Origin: Sulfotelmatobacter sp049792875
Lineage (GTDB): Bacteria; Acidobacteriota; Terriglobia; Terriglobales; Acidobacteriaceae
Assembly (NCBI GenBank): GCA_049792875.1
Contig: JBARBI010000212.1
Location: forward strand, 1-64,000
Length of the DNA: 64,000 nucleotides
Reading direction: 5' to 3'
The first letter of the stretch is position 1; every line of letters begins with the position of its first letter. A program made the position numbers and the translations under genes. This document shows, in pieces, positions 7,271 to 16,778 of this stretch. The notes below the pieces were generated by a model that did not search any database, had not been told where the DNA came from, and saw nothing but the letters and a program-made list of their open reading frames with translations.

Positions 7271-9460
7271 TCACCTGCTCTTATAGCTGAAAGTCACTTT
7301 GGTTTCCTCATCCAGCACCAGTGGCCGGACGAAGCTGAACGAAGTGCCGGCCCGCGGCACATCGATGGCCACCGGCAATACGCCCGCCACCCGGCGCTGC
7401 AGGTTCATCACGTTGGCCGAGGCAGTGTTTTGCTGCGGCGCACTTTTTTTCGGTTGCTCCAGCTCAGAATAGCTGCGACCGTTCAGAGTGATCGATTGAG
7501 CCTGAACCTCGACGGTTTCTGCGACGCTACCGATACTCAGGGCAAAGCTGAACGTTGAGGGCGTGTTCGCATCGTAAAGCGCATCCCGCCCGGTCGTCTT
7601 GAAGCCCGGAGCCTCCGCTCGGATTCGGATCCTGCCCGAAGGTACGTTGGACACTACCCACCGCCCATCCTGATCGGTCATCGTCGACATCGTAAAACCT
7701 GTGTCCGTCTGCGTGACGGTGACCCGTGCGTTCGGAAGAACCGCACCCGAAGGATCGGCCAGCACTCCGCCCAATTGTCCCGGAAGCAGAGGAGCAATCG
7801 TCACGCTGCTGGCCGGCTCCTCGGGCGCCGTACCGTAACCATAGGCCACTGTGTTCTCGCGAAATGCCGGTGGCACCAGGTTGGCCGCGATCACATCACC
7901 GCCGAAATCTTTCACCTTGTATTGTTCCGGCAGAAAGACCTCCCAACTCAACAGGCTGATCGGAATGTCCATATTCGGCAGGCTAAGTTCGGCTCCGCCT
8001 CTTTTCGCAAACGGAGCTCCGGAGTGCATGAACACGAACGAAACCGAATACGACCCCGTCGGACGGAATCCCGGCCGCAGCAGCGGCACGCGACTTCCAT
8101 CGGGACCTTGTACTGGCTTCACGCGCTCGCCGCCGACATCTGCCGAAAGAATGCTGACGCCGGCGGGCAGGGCGACTTTCAGGAAGGGCTGCGCCTGATT
8201 CTTGAGGATCAATCGTATCTCGGTGAGGGACTTGCCCTCCGAGGTGACCATGGTGGTGACCACGGCGCGTTCGGCGACCGCGGCGAGCACGCTGCCGTCC
8301 GGGAACCGCACCCATTCGAGCGCCAGCGTAGGCGTCTCGCTGGCCTGCTTGTGATAGCGGAACGCGGCCTGTGGTGGGAAATGCGCCAGGGATCGCAGAT
8401 ACGGATTCGCTTCTTTCACGTCCATGCGCTTGAGGCCGCCGCCTTCGGTCGCGGTCAGTTCCATGGTGCCCGCGCCCTCGACCAGCACTTCGCCGGTCTC
8501 CCGCTGGGCTCCCTTGAAGGTGAGAAATGGCGCATCGGCCTTCGCGCCGCTGATGGAACGTTCCATCGAGATCAGGAACTGGTGGTTGCGTTGAGTGGGC
8601 GCATTGACCTTCAGCGTTAACACGCCGGCCTGAGTCTCAGTGGAATCCAGGGTTGCCCCGGTAACTCCGGTGACCTCGTACCCCGCAGGCAGTTCCACCT
8701 GGAATTGCGAAGGCTCGCCTTGTACGACCGTGACGTCGGCGAGCACGGCCAGACGCACCTCAGCCTCGCTCACCGAAACCAGCGTCTTCGCGTCGGCGAG
8801 AAACCGCACTTCCCGGGGCACGGTGGGAGTCACGGCTTCCCGCGTGGTCCACCAGATGGTCGCGGGTTGTCCCGGAACCAGAGTGGCTTCAATCGCGGTA
8901 TGGCCGTTCTCGGATTTCCGGCTCGTGATCAGGCCGGAGGTAATGTTCGCGAACGTGTGATCCCCGGGAATCACCATAGCCAGTTGCACACTGCCAGCGG
9001 CCGGCACGGGCAAGGTGAAGGAAGCGCGGCCCGCCTCGATCCGCAGGGGCAGCCCGGTGTCGAGCGCCACGGAAAATTCCCCCGGTCCCGACAGCAGTGC
9101 CATGTGCGTGCCATTTTCCTGAAGCAAGGGAACCCACTTGCCATTCTGGTGAGCGTCGAGCACCGTCATTCCCGTGGTCAGCGGAACCTTGCTCACCCCC
9201 TTGCGGAAGAGTTCTCCTTCCAGTTGCACCATGCCTCGCACGCCATCATTCTCAATCCGCAGCTTCACCTCGGCATGCTTGATCGAGTAGGGAAGAGGCG
9301 CGAGATCGGGTCCCTTCTGCGGTTTCGCCGCGAGTTCTACGAGCTTGTTGTATTCGTCGAGCGTAAGCGTGACGTTACCGGAATCGGGCAAGGGCAGCGT
9401 GGATTTTTCTTCTGCCACACACCCGCAACACAGCAGCAACACCACAAATATGTTTTTCAT
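7271..9460 (-). CDS. Secreted protein with carboxypeptidase-regulatory-like domain, tandem paralogue A
   Basis: 729 residues. The N-terminus MKNIFVVLLLCCGCVAEE looks like a lipoprotein signal, with Cys at the cleavage region. A short conserved piece follows (VTLTLDEYNKL), then about 450 residues of beta-rich repeats. Near residues 560-650 lies a carboxypeptidase-regulatory-like (TonB plug-type) domain: GGVLADPSGAVLPNARVTVT, then TDQDGRW and YxAxxPGF-like features. The C-terminus has RRVAGVLPVAIDVPRAG followed by FVRPLVLDEETKV. The gene overlaps the upstream paralogue by four bases (ATGA), so the two are co-translated. The same order of blocks (DEY near the N-terminus, GVLPV near the C-terminus) is seen in the neighbour. 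Function unknown. Confidence 0.75.
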   Translation of the reverse strand: MKNIFVVLLLCCGCVAEEKSTLPLPDSGNVTLTLDEYNKLVELAAKPQKGPDLAPLPYSIKHAEVKLRIENDGVRGMVQLEGELFRKGVSKVPLTTGMTVLDAHQNGKWVPLLQENGTHMALLSGPGEFSVALDTGLPLRIEAGRASFTLPVPAAGSVQLAMVIPGDHTFANITSGLITSRKSENGHTAIEATLVPGQPATIWWTTREAVTPTVPREVRFLADAKTLVSVSEAEVRLAVLADVTVVQGEPSQFQVELPAGYEVTGVTGATLDSTETQAGVLTLKVNAPTQRNHQFLISMERSISGAKADAPFLTFKGAQRETGEVLVEGAGTMELTATEGGGLKRMDVKEANPYLRSLAHFPPQAAFRYHKQASETPTLALEWVRFPDGSVLAAVAERAVVTTMVTSEGKSLTEIRLILKNQAQPFLKVALPAGVSILSADVGGERVKPVQGPDGSRVPLLRPGFRPTGSYSVSFVFMHSGAPFAKRGGAELSLPNMDIPISLLSWEVFLPEQYKVKDFGGDVIAANLVPPAFRENTVAYGYGTAPEEPASSVTIAPLLPGQLGGVLADPSGAVLPNARVTVTQTDTGFTMSTMTDQDGRWVVSNVPSGRIRIRAEAPGFKTTGRDALYDANTPSTFSFALSIGSVAETVEVQAQSITLNGRSYSELEQPKKSAPQQNTASANVMNLQRRVAGVLPVAIDVPRAGTSFSFVRPLVLDEETKVTFSYKSR

Positions 9461-11487
9461 CGCACACCTCCCTTTTTGTCATGCTGAAAGCTGAACTCTG
9501 CCGAGGGAAACTGATTTTCGCTGGTGAGTTCGGAAACCAGGAAGATCGACGGGCCAAACGCGGGGAACGCAACGTTGACTGGGAGAATGCCGGTTACCTT
9601 CCCGGCCAGCGATTTTGAGCGGAACGTATCGAGCAAGGCCTGGGTTGCGTCCTTCTTCTCCTTGTCGTCGGCGCTCTGCAGCTTGGTGAACTGTTCCAGC
9701 CGATCGTATGGTTGAGCACTCGCGGCGGGACCGTTCGCCGCCGCCGTCACTCCCACCCCGAAGCCGCCGCCGAGACCAGCGCCTGCGGGTGGTGCAAGCG
9801 CCGCAGAAACCGGATTTTCATACACCTGCAGCCGAAACATGCCCTGCTCCGGCGAAACCCGGAACAGAGGCGGGTAGTACAGCAGCAGTCCGGTGCGAGA
9901 AATGGGAAGATCCAGCGCCGGCAGCGTCACCCTTTCGCGGCCCTTGTCGGTCCACGCCGCCGCTTTCGCGAGATACAGAATCTCCACGGCGAAGGCAGGC
10001 GCATCGTCTCCACCCCGCGATTTCTCCAGCGGCAACAGCAGGCTGCCGTCGGGCGATTGGCCAGGACGAACTGGCCTTCCCGCCAACGAAACGCTCCAGA
10101 CCGTTGCGCCCGGGGGCAACGTAACTTTCACGAAGTTTCGCTGGTTGTTTCGAACCGCGTACCGCGCCTGCACCAACTCTTTTCCGTCGGTGCTCATCAG
10201 CACCTGGTAGCGAGCCTCTTCGATGTTCGCCACCAGCACAGCCTGCTGGTCGTAGCGAACGACATTCACCCTCAAGGAGCGTGTCGTGCCCGCTTCGCCC
10301 GAACGGGCGCGAAACGCCACCAGAGCGGGCGACTGCCGGTTCGCCACCATTTCGCCGAGATCGGTGGCGTCGGCGTCCTCAAGACCTTGCGCTTTCTGGT
10401 CTTTGATTTCTCCGGCACCCAGAATTTCAACGGCCACTCCTCCGGCGTCGCGTTCCGTGTGCAGAAGCCGGAAAAGAGGGATGTCGATAATTCCATCCCT
10501 GGGAAGGCGCGCCTCGCCACTGATGACGAAGCGCGCGCTGTGTTCGACCGGCTCCAGAAACGTCACGGCAAGTTCGCCGTTTTTCATCTCCCAATCGGCC
10601 ACCATCGCGCCCGAGACCTGATTGATCGTAATTTTTTCCGGCAACTGGATTCGTACTTCGCGGGCCGCCCCTTGCACAACCTCGAAGTTCGCTTCGGCAT
10701 AAATGGAAGTCGAGTCTTCCGCCAGGCTGGTTAGTTGCGTCAGCGACCCCCGCAGGCGCAGCGGCTGTTCAATGTGGTGATCTTCGGTCTTCTTCCGCCA
10801 GGTGAAAGTGAGAGCTTCATTTCCGCGGGCGTAGGCCAGCCACTTGGTTTCGCCCGAGGTTTCGGTTTTCTCGGAAAGCAAGCCTCCGCCGACTCGCAGG
10901 TCGACTCCCTGCCGCGGCAGCAGCACCGTAGCCCGGGTCACCCCCGATTCCGTGGAAGGCAGGGACATGCTCTCGTCGCCCGCGGATGACGTGACCGCTA
11001 CATCCACGTCGAGCTGCAGCACCGAGCGTCCTGCATGCGAGAGCAACGCTGAAAGGTGCGTTCCGCCTTTGCCTGGCGCGCCCGGCACCAGCGAAACCAG
11101 CTTGCCGTCTAGCCGGGCTTCGCGGACCAGCAACCCTGCGGGGACGGGAACCCGCACCCACCCGTCTTTCAATACGTCCACGGTCAGGCGGGCGCGCCCC
11201 GCGGCCAGATCACCGGCAATCTTTAAGTCGTAGTCCACGCGCGTTAGCGTGGCGTCCAACGGCGGCGGTTCAGGATCGTGCTCCACCGGGTAGGCCTTCG
11301 CCCGCAGCACGCGGTATTCATCGACCGGTATCACGACCCATCCCGGGGCATGGGAAGGTTCAACCGGCTTCTCTTGAGCTTGGGCGGCAGTTCCCCCGCA
11401 GACGGAAGCAGCCACCAGGCAGGGGAAAAACGGACTCAGAACAGCTCGTCTGAGTTGCGAAACTGCGGCGAAAATTGTGTTTTTCAT
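9457..11487 (-). CDS. Secreted protein, tandem paralogue B
   Basis: 676 residues. The N-terminal hydrophobic stretch (LSPFFPCLVAASVCGGTAAQAQ) ends in a good AxA-type signal peptidase site. The mature N-terminus VVIPVDEYRVLRAKAYP parallels VTLTLDEYNKLVELAAKP of the downstream protein, and the C-terminus has VTGILPVNVAFPAFGPS in place of VAGVLPVAIDVPRAGTS. The body is beta-rich with no Cys in the mature part, and a Gly/Ala-rich loop lies near residue 590. It lacks the carboxypeptidase-regulatory-like domain of its partner. It is first in a two-gene transcription unit and its stop overlaps the start of paralogue A. Probably a periplasmic or surface protein; no enzymatic motif seen. Confidence 0.7.
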   Translation of the reverse strand: MKNTIFAAVSQLRRAVLSPFFPCLVAASVCGGTAAQAQEKPVEPSHAPGWVVIPVDEYRVLRAKAYPVEHDPEPPPLDATLTRVDYDLKIAGDLAAGRARLTVDVLKDGWVRVPVPAGLLVREARLDGKLVSLVPGAPGKGGTHLSALLSHAGRSVLQLDVDVAVTSSAGDESMSLPSTESGVTRATVLLPRQGVDLRVGGGLLSEKTETSGETKWLAYARGNEALTFTWRKKTEDHHIEQPLRLRGSLTQLTSLAEDSTSIYAEANFEVVQGAAREVRIQLPEKITINQVSGAMVADWEMKNGELAVTFLEPVEHSARFVISGEARLPRDGIIDIPLFRLLHTERDAGGVAVEILGAGEIKDQKAQGLEDADATDLGEMVANRQSPALVAFRARSGEAGTTRSLRVNVVRYDQQAVLVANIEEARYQVLMSTDGKELVQARYAVRNNQRNFVKVTLPPGATVWSVSLAGRPVRPGQSPDGSLLLPLEKSRGGDDAPAFAVEILYLAKAAAWTDKGRERVTLPALDLPISRTGLLLYYPPLFRVSPEQGMFRLQVYENPVSAALAPPAGAGLGGGFGVGVTAAANGPAASAQPYDRLEQFTKLQSADDKEKKDATQALLDTFRSKSLAGKVTGILPVNVAFPAFGPSIFLVSELTSENQFPSAEFSFQHDKKGGVR

Positions 11488-11791
11488 GGTTCAAGCCTCA
11501 CTCCAACGATTGAGGGGATGCGCTTCTTTCTCTGGGGGATGTTTCGGGGGTGGCGGCCATGCAGAGTAAGAATGCTCAGGTGGGAGAAAATTGCGCTCCA
11601 TTTCGTAATGGTTACCAAGGAAGGGCGAGTCTCAGAGCCTATTGGCGAGGTCTCTGCTGTACCATAGCAAGTCGAGTCCGGTAACGAGGACATCCTGCCC
11701 GCTGTTGAGAGGGCGTCTCGCCCTGGCAGTGGTGACGAGACGCCGCCACGACGGCGGCCGAGACGGCGGTACGACCGGAGCCGGAGGTCAT
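11488..11791. other. Intergenic region between divergent genes
   Basis: About 300 bases lie between the divergent paralogue-B and aminotransferase genes. The stretch near 11747-11775 is rich in repeated GACGGCGG triplet runs (CGACGGCGGCCGAGACGGCGG). The plus frame is open through the right half, but its translation there (RRRHDGGRDGGTTGAGG) looks non-coding. Promoters for both genes should lie here; I cannot place a convincing -35/-10 pair. Confidence 0.5.
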
Positions 11792-13117
11792 TTGGTTTTC
11801 AGCTCGGAAAAGTCGAGGCAGATTTACGAGCGCACCCTTGGCGTGCTGATCGAGGCCAGCAGTTCCTCCTCTCGCGGCCCGGCGAACTTCGGCAAGCATC
11901 CCATTTTCATGGAGCGTGGCCGCGGCTCGCGTATCTACGATGTCGACGGCAACCAGTACATCGACTGGATGATGGCTTTCGGTGCGTTGCCGCTGGGCCA
12001 CGCACATCCCGAGATCGTGGAGGCCATCACCGAGGCTGCCACCACGGGAGCGCACTTTGCCACCGCAACGCCCGTTGAACTGGAAGTTGCCGAAATGCTG
12101 CAGCGCATCGTTCCGAACGCGGAGCGTGTGCGCTTCGCGAATACGGGTACCGAGGCGGTCATGGCCGCGATTCGCCTGGCGCGGGGTGTGACTGGGCGGC
12201 CGAAGATTCTGAAATTCGAAGGACACTACCACGGATGGCACGATGATCTTCTGGTCAGCTCGAACGTCCTGCCGCCGACGGCGATTGGATTGCGCAGCGA
12301 TCCCGTCAAGATCCCCGACAGTTCCGGCCTGAATCGCAGCTCGCTCGACGACACGATTGTCGTCCCTTGGAACGATCTGACGACTCTGCAGCGTGCCGTT
12401 GAAAATCATCCCGGCCAGATTGCGGCGATCATCAGCGAAGGCATCATGGCCAACATGGGCGTGATCCCTCCGGCGGAAGGATATCTGCAGGGCCTGCAAG
12501 ACGTCGCGCGGGCCAACGGGATTCTCTTCATCCTCGATGAGACTGTGACCGGATTCCGCATCGCTCCCGGCGGCTGCCAGGAATATTACAAACTGTCTCC
12601 TGACCTGGTGACCTTCGGCAAAGCTCTGGGCTGTGGCCTGCCGGTAGCAGCCTTAGTGGGTCGCGCCGAAGTGATGGGCGCCTTGCAGTGGGGAGGTGTT
12701 CTGCACTATGGAACCCACAACGGCTCGCGCATCGGAATGTTCGCCGCGCGAGCCAACCTGCGCGTGCTCACCCGCGACAAAAATGCCTCGTTCCGCCACA
12801 CCTGGCGTATTGGTGAGCGCCTATGCGCAGGGTACAGGGAGCTATTCAAGAAGAAGGGCCGCGCCGTGGTCGTGCAGAATGTTGGTCCGATGTTTCAGTT
12901 AGTGTTTACGAACCATCCCGAGATCCGCGACTACCGGGAGTTCTGCCAGTTCGTGGACCGGGCGGCGTTCCAGAGGTTTGTGCTGTCGCTGTTTCCCTTT
13001 GGCGTCTACGCATCGCCATCTGCGGCGCTGCATTCCATTGTCACGTTGGCTCACACGGATGAGGACGTGGACCTCACGCTGGAAGCGGCGGGAAGAGCTC
13101 TGGAACACAGCGGTTAG
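11792..13117 (+). CDS. Class III aminotransferase, glutamate-1-semialdehyde aminomutase family
   Basis: 441 residues from TTG 11792, which follows GGAGGT by only three bases. The frame is open back to 11642, but the extra residues are low-complexity. The protein is a PLP enzyme of fold type I: GKHPIFMERGRGSRIYDVDG at the N-terminus, NTGTEAVMAAIRLAR (cofactor phosphate loop), FILDETVTGFR (Asp contacting the PLP ring nitrogen), and TFGKALGCGLPVAALVG (Schiff-base Lys). These are the hallmarks of glutamate-1-semialdehyde 2,1-aminomutase and close relatives. The length fits. No haem genes are nearby, and the neighbours (CPBP protease, SDR) do not fix the substrate, so I leave the symbol blank. Confidence 0.85.
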   Translation: MVFSSEKSRQIYERTLGVLIEASSSSSRGPANFGKHPIFMERGRGSRIYDVDGNQYIDWMMAFGALPLGHAHPEIVEAITEAATTGAHFATATPVELEVAEMLQRIVPNAERVRFANTGTEAVMAAIRLARGVTGRPKILKFEGHYHGWHDDLLVSSNVLPPTAIGLRSDPVKIPDSSGLNRSSLDDTIVVPWNDLTTLQRAVENHPGQIAAIISEGIMANMGVIPPAEGYLQGLQDVARANGILFILDETVTGFRIAPGGCQEYYKLSPDLVTFGKALGCGLPVAALVGRAEVMGALQWGGVLHYGTHNGSRIGMFAARANLRVLTRDKNASFRHTWRIGERLCAGYRELFKKKGRAVVVQNVGPMFQLVFTNHPEIRDYREFCQFVDRAAFQRFVLSLFPFGVYASPSAALHSIVTLAHTDEDVDLTLEAAGRALEHSG

Positions 13118-13141
13118 TCTGAACTAGGAGAGAGGCTCAAG

Positions 13142-13960
13142 GTGAATCGCGGACAAGTATTAGAGGAAGAACAAGAACACGACGCGGCGACGGTTGCCGA
13201 CTCGCAGTTTCAGATTCAAACCCGTGTTGTACAAGGGAGCATCACGTGGACGGGGCCGCTTCTGCTCGTTGTTGGCCGCAGTGCCCTGATGTTTGCAGCG
13301 CAAGCGCTGGTCGCCGGGGTCTTCGCGCTGCAAGGCCGCCCCACGCCGTGGCGCTCTGCCGCGCCCTTTTGGACCGTCTACGGGACGTTGGTCGATTTTG
13401 GCTGTCTTGCGTTGATCTGGCAATTCACGCGACAGGAGGGCATTACCCTGCGCGACCTTATCGGCCCCATTCGGTGGCGGCGTGGGCGCGATGTTTTTGT
13501 CGGCATCGGACTATTTCTTCTGGTGCTCCCCCTGTTTGTGGGTGGCGGTCTGTTGAGCAGCCTGGTGATGTACGGCACGCTGCGTGTGGATGCGCATCCG
13601 GGCATGCTCGTGGGGCGGGTCCTGCCGGCTTGGGCGATTGCGTACAGCCTCAGTTTATGGTGGCTCGTCTGGTCCCCAACCGAAGAGATGACCTACCAGG
13701 CCTATGTCCTGCCCCGGATTCAGGGCCTATCGGGCCACGCCTGGGTAGCGGTGATCGTGGTCAGCTTCTGGTGGGCCCTTCAGCACGGCTTCTTGCCCTT
13801 TGTCCCGGATTGGCGTTTCGTCATCTGGCGTTTTTTTGCGTTCGTGCCTGGAGTGATCGCCCTCACTCTCATTTACCTGCGCACTCGGCGCCTTGCTCCG
13901 TTGATTGCGGCCCACTGGCTGATGGACATTACGGGGGCGCTGATGACTCTGCAGCTCTAA
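13142..13960 (+). CDS. CPBP-family (CAAX/Abi-like) intramembrane protease
   Basis: 272 residues with about seven hydrophobic segments. The family motifs are present: PTEEMTYQAYVLP (the conserved EE pair), WWALQHGFLP (His) and LIAAHWLMDITG (His/Asp), which together form the catalytic metal site of CPBP glutamic or metal-dependent intramembrane proteases. The first 40 residues are charged and cytoplasmic. The start is GTG at 13142, behind a GGAGAGAGG-type Shine-Dalgarno. It follows the aminotransferase by 24 bp on the same strand, so it is probably cotranscribed. The substrate is unknown; relatives process prenylated proteins or peptides or confer bacteriocin immunity. Confidence 0.8.
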   Translation: MNRGQVLEEEQEHDAATVADSQFQIQTRVVQGSITWTGPLLLVVGRSALMFAAQALVAGVFALQGRPTPWRSAAPFWTVYGTLVDFGCLALIWQFTRQEGITLRDLIGPIRWRRGRDVFVGIGLFLLVLPLFVGGGLLSSLVMYGTLRVDAHPGMLVGRVLPAWAIAYSLSLWWLVWSPTEEMTYQAYVLPRIQGLSGHAWVAVIVVSFWWALQHGFLPFVPDWRFVIWRFFAFVPGVIALTLIYLRTRRLAPLIAAHWLMDITGALMTLQL

Positions 13961-14012
13961 GGTGTAGTCCTCGATCCGTGGCAACCGCCCGGCGACCAGA
14001 AGCCGGTGATCA

Positions 14013-14816
14013 ATGAACATGGAATCACACAAGATTGAAGAACGCGCGGCCAAGCTTCTGTCGCTGGAAGGCAAGGTGGCCATCGTCACCGGGGCTGCCT
14101 CGGGAATTGGGCGCGGCATCTCCAACCGCCTGGCGGAGATGGGAGCGTTTGTCGCCGTGCTCGACATCGACGAGATGAAAGGTCGGGCGACCACCGCCGA
14201 AATCGAAGCTCGCGGAGGCGCAGCGGTTTTCCTGAACTGCGACGTTCGCAGCGCCGCCGATTGCCGGCGCGCCGTCGGGACCGTCGTCGATCGCTCGGGC
14301 AAGATCGACATTCTTTGTAACTGCGCCGGCATCGCCATTCGCAAAAACATCGTCGAACTCAATGAGGACGAATGGGATCTAGCCCTCGATGTGACGCTGA
14401 AGGGAATCTATCTGCTCTCGCGCGAAGTGGTGCCCCATATGGTCCGCAATGGCGGAGGCAGCATCATCAACATAGGTTCGGGGTGGTCGCTCAAGGGAGG
14501 TCCGCGGGCCGCGTCCTACTGCGCCGCCAAAGGCGGGACGGTGAACCTGACGCGCGCCATGGCCGTCGACCACGGCAAGCAGAACATTCGCGTGAACTGC
14601 GTGTGCCCGGGGGATGTGGAAACGCCCATGCTGCTCAGCGAATGCGCCCAGCTTGGTGAGGACCAGGAAGCCTTCATGCGGGAAGCCGCGAATCGTCCGC
14701 TGGCGAGAGTGGGCACGCCCGACGACATTGCGAATGCAGTTTTGTTTCTAGCGAGTCCGATGTCGAGTTGGACTACGGGAGCCGCCCTGGTGATCGATGG
14801 CGGGGGATCAGCGTGA
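14013..14816 (+). CDS. SDR-family NAD(P)-dependent oxidoreductase
   Basis: 267 residues, the classical SDR length. The motifs are TGAASGIG (cofactor Gly-rich loop, about residue 27), FLNCDVR, LCNCAGIAIR (the NAG position carries CAG), a serine at INIGSGWS, and YCAAKGG (catalytic Tyr-x3-Lys). The acidic residue after strand 2 (VLDIDE) favours NAD(H). The C-terminus reads GAALVIDGGGSA, the usual 3-oxoacyl reductase-like ending. The substrate cannot be deduced. The gene stands 52 bp after the CPBP protease on the same strand. Confidence 0.88.
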   Translation: MNMESHKIEERAAKLLSLEGKVAIVTGAASGIGRGISNRLAEMGAFVAVLDIDEMKGRATTAEIEARGGAAVFLNCDVRSAADCRRAVGTVVDRSGKIDILCNCAGIAIRKNIVELNEDEWDLALDVTLKGIYLLSREVVPHMVRNGGGSIINIGSGWSLKGGPRAASYCAAKGGTVNLTRAMAVDHGKQNIRVNCVCPGDVETPMLLSECAQLGEDQEAFMREAANRPLARVGTPDDIANAVLFLASPMSSWTTGAALVIDGGGSA

Positions 14817-14971
14817 ACATCGGACTTGGTTTCGACCGGGGCTTAAAGCCCGCATAGGTTCGGCACGCCTTACGCGGGCCCTGTAGGGCCGCTCTTCCAC
14901 CGGCGCCTTTCCGCCGCAGGTTGCCGCCGGCGTGCTTTCTCCCCTCTCACCGGCGCGCTCTACCATGGAGA
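14817..14971. repeat. Intergenic palindromic repeat cluster
   Basis: This short gap between convergent genes holds the palindrome GGGCTTAAAGCCC (14838-14850) and the sequence GCCGCTCTTCCAC at 14888-14900. The latter is identical to the terminal repeat of the palindromic element at 46469-46628. It looks like a degraded copy of one of the dispersed repeats of this genome. Confidence 0.5.
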
Positions 14972-15820
14972 TTACTGCCCACGTCTCTGCCGCGCCGCCT
15001 CGTACAGGACGATGCTTCCCGCAACGCCCGCATTTAGCGACTCGACCTGCGCCGTGTGCGGGATCGCAATCAATTCATCTGCCTGCGCCAGCACCGCGCG
15101 CGGCAGCCCTGATCCCTCACTCCCGACGAAAACTGCCAAAGGCCCCGTAAGATTGGCCTGATCGAGCGACGTGCCCTTGTGCGACGACGTCGCAATCAGC
15201 CGCACGCTCTGTGCACGCAGCTTGGCGGAAATCTCTTCCGTTCCGCCCGCTGCTTTGGCCAGGACGACCGGCAGCCGGAACACCGATCCCGCCGAGGCAC
15301 GAATCACTTTCGAATTGAATGGGCTGACCGTCCCCTCGCCCAACCCGACGCCGGCGCTGCCAAAGGCTTCGGCCGAGCGCAGGATTGTCCCTAGATTGCC
15401 TGGATCCTGCAGTCCCGCGAGAACAATGACCGGGCCAACCTGCAGCCGTTCCAGCACGTCCGCCAGAGTGAATTCCTTCATCCGAACCAGTGCCGCCACT
15501 CCCTGAGGCGTTTCGGTGGGCACGGTGGCGTCGAAGAGCTTGTCGGGCAACAGCAGAGTGTCCACGTTGGCGCCGATTTGGGGCAGGAGACGCTCCGCCA
15601 GATTCTGCGCCGATTCTTTGAAGAATACAGCCCGGAAGCGCAGCCCGCTGCGGATAGCCTCTTCGACAATGCGCAGGCCTTCAATAGCGCAACTCCCGTC
15701 TTCGGTACGCTCAGCGCGCGCGAACGCCTGCCGCAATTCCTTCACCAGGGCGTTGTGGCGCCCTTCGATGCGGCGAAGCCGATGCTCGGCGCTGGGCGCG
15801 GATTCAGAGGTTCGGGTCAT
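14972..15820 (-). CDS. TrmH/SpoU-family rRNA or tRNA 2'-O-methyltransferase
   Basis: 282 residues. The N-terminal 100 residues form the substrate-binding domain (RHNALVKELRQAF, then IEGLRIVEEAI). The SPOUT domain follows: LAGLQDPGNLGTILRSAEAF (motif 1), AVFVGSEGSGLP (motif 2) and IPHTAQVESLNAGVAGSIVL (motif 3 with the catalytic region and knot). Family members methylate the 2'-OH of a nucleoside in 23S rRNA or tRNA; the exact target is not visible. The start is ATG 15820 and the gene stands alone, convergent with the SDR. Confidence 0.88.
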   Translation of the reverse strand: MTRTSESAPSAEHRLRRIEGRHNALVKELRQAFARAERTEDGSCAIEGLRIVEEAIRSGLRFRAVFFKESAQNLAERLLPQIGANVDTLLLPDKLFDATVPTETPQGVAALVRMKEFTLADVLERLQVGPVIVLAGLQDPGNLGTILRSAEAFGSAGVGLGEGTVSPFNSKVIRASAGSVFRLPVVLAKAAGGTEEISAKLRAQSVRLIATSSHKGTSLDQANLTGPLAVFVGSEGSGLPRAVLAQADELIAIPHTAQVESLNAGVAGSIVLYEAARQRRGQ

Positions 15821-16130
15821 CTGCGGTTCATACTTTCAACTCTCGAGACTTTCCGTTCCCACAACCTCATCGTGACCGGAGCCGTTTTTCAGGCTAAGGG
15901 AAGGATTTGCGCGTAGTGCGGCCGACCTTCCCCGGCACGCTCCCGCGCGAGATCCACGCCCGGCTGAAGAACGCCGGGCTTCGGGATGACGCCGCAGAAA
16001 GGGGCGAATGACCCGACAGCATCAGGACCCAATCATACGCCGCGGCATCATCTTGCGGAGTTTTGCCGTATTATGGTAGGTTTCGCGGTCGAAATAAATC
16101 GAGCCTGTTGCCAATAAAGAAGGGAACGCC

Positions 16131-16778
16131 GTGCGCGTCGAGATCATAAAGATTAATAGCGATACTCCTGAGTCGTCCCTGGTCAAATACGTCGCTGATC
16201 AGATCCGTTCCGGCGAAGTGTTGGGCATGCCCACCGATACCTTCTACGGACTAGCTGCCGATCCCTTCAACTTGCGGGCGGTCGACAAGGTGTATGACAT
16301 CAAGACCCGTTCGCGCCACAAGCCGCTGTCGCTGCTCATCGAGAGCACCGATCAGGCGGAGGAACTGGCCAAGCCGCTGCCCGAAGAGTTCTACGCGCTG
16401 GCGCGAAAGTTCTGGCCCGGGCCGCTGACCATCATCGTCAAGGCGGGCTCGCGCCTGCCCCTCAAAGTGACGGCCAATACCGGCAACGTGGCGCTGCGCG
16501 TGCCCAACGCAAGGATTCCGCTCGCCGTAGTGACCGCCGCGGCAATTCCGATCACCGCTACTTCCGCGAACCTCAGTGGCGCCTCGGAGTGCACCAGCGC
16601 CGAACAGGTGCGTGGGCAACTCGAGGGCCGCATCAACATTATTGTCGACGGCGGCGCTTCTCCGCGCGACGTCGCTTCCACCATCGTTGACCTCAGCGAC
16701 GAGGCCGCGCGCTGGCGCAGTATTCGCGAGGGTGCGATTCCCGCCGACGAAATCTCCAAGTTCTTCGCCCAGGGATGA
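16131..16778 (+). CDS. Sua5/YciO/YrdC-family threonylcarbamoyl-AMP synthase
   Basis: 215 residues. The YrdC fold motifs are clear: GEVLGMPTDTFYGLAADP, KTRSRHKPLSLLI (the KxR-SxxKP pattern that binds ATP and threonine), FWPGPLTIIVKA, VALRVPN and ITATSANLSG. The enzyme makes threonylcarbamoyl-AMP from Thr, bicarbonate and ATP for t6A37 of tRNA. It has no C-terminal Sua5 domain, so it is a short TsaC-type protein. The start is GTG at 16131 behind GAAGGGA. The DUF218 gene follows after 54 bp. Confidence 0.9.
   Translation: MRVEIIKINSDTPESSLVKYVADQIRSGEVLGMPTDTFYGLAADPFNLRAVDKVYDIKTRSRHKPLSLLIESTDQAEELAKPLPEEFYALARKFWPGPLTIIVKAGSRLPLKVTANTGNVALRVPNARIPLAVVTAAAIPITATSANLSGASECTSAEQVRGQLEGRINIIVDGGASPRDVASTIVDLSDEAARWRSIREGAIPADEISKFFAQG

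Noticed and set aside
11642..11791. N-terminal extension of the aminotransferase
   Set aside because: Low-complexity Arg/Gly residues and no ribosome site; homologues begin near the FSSEKS segment.
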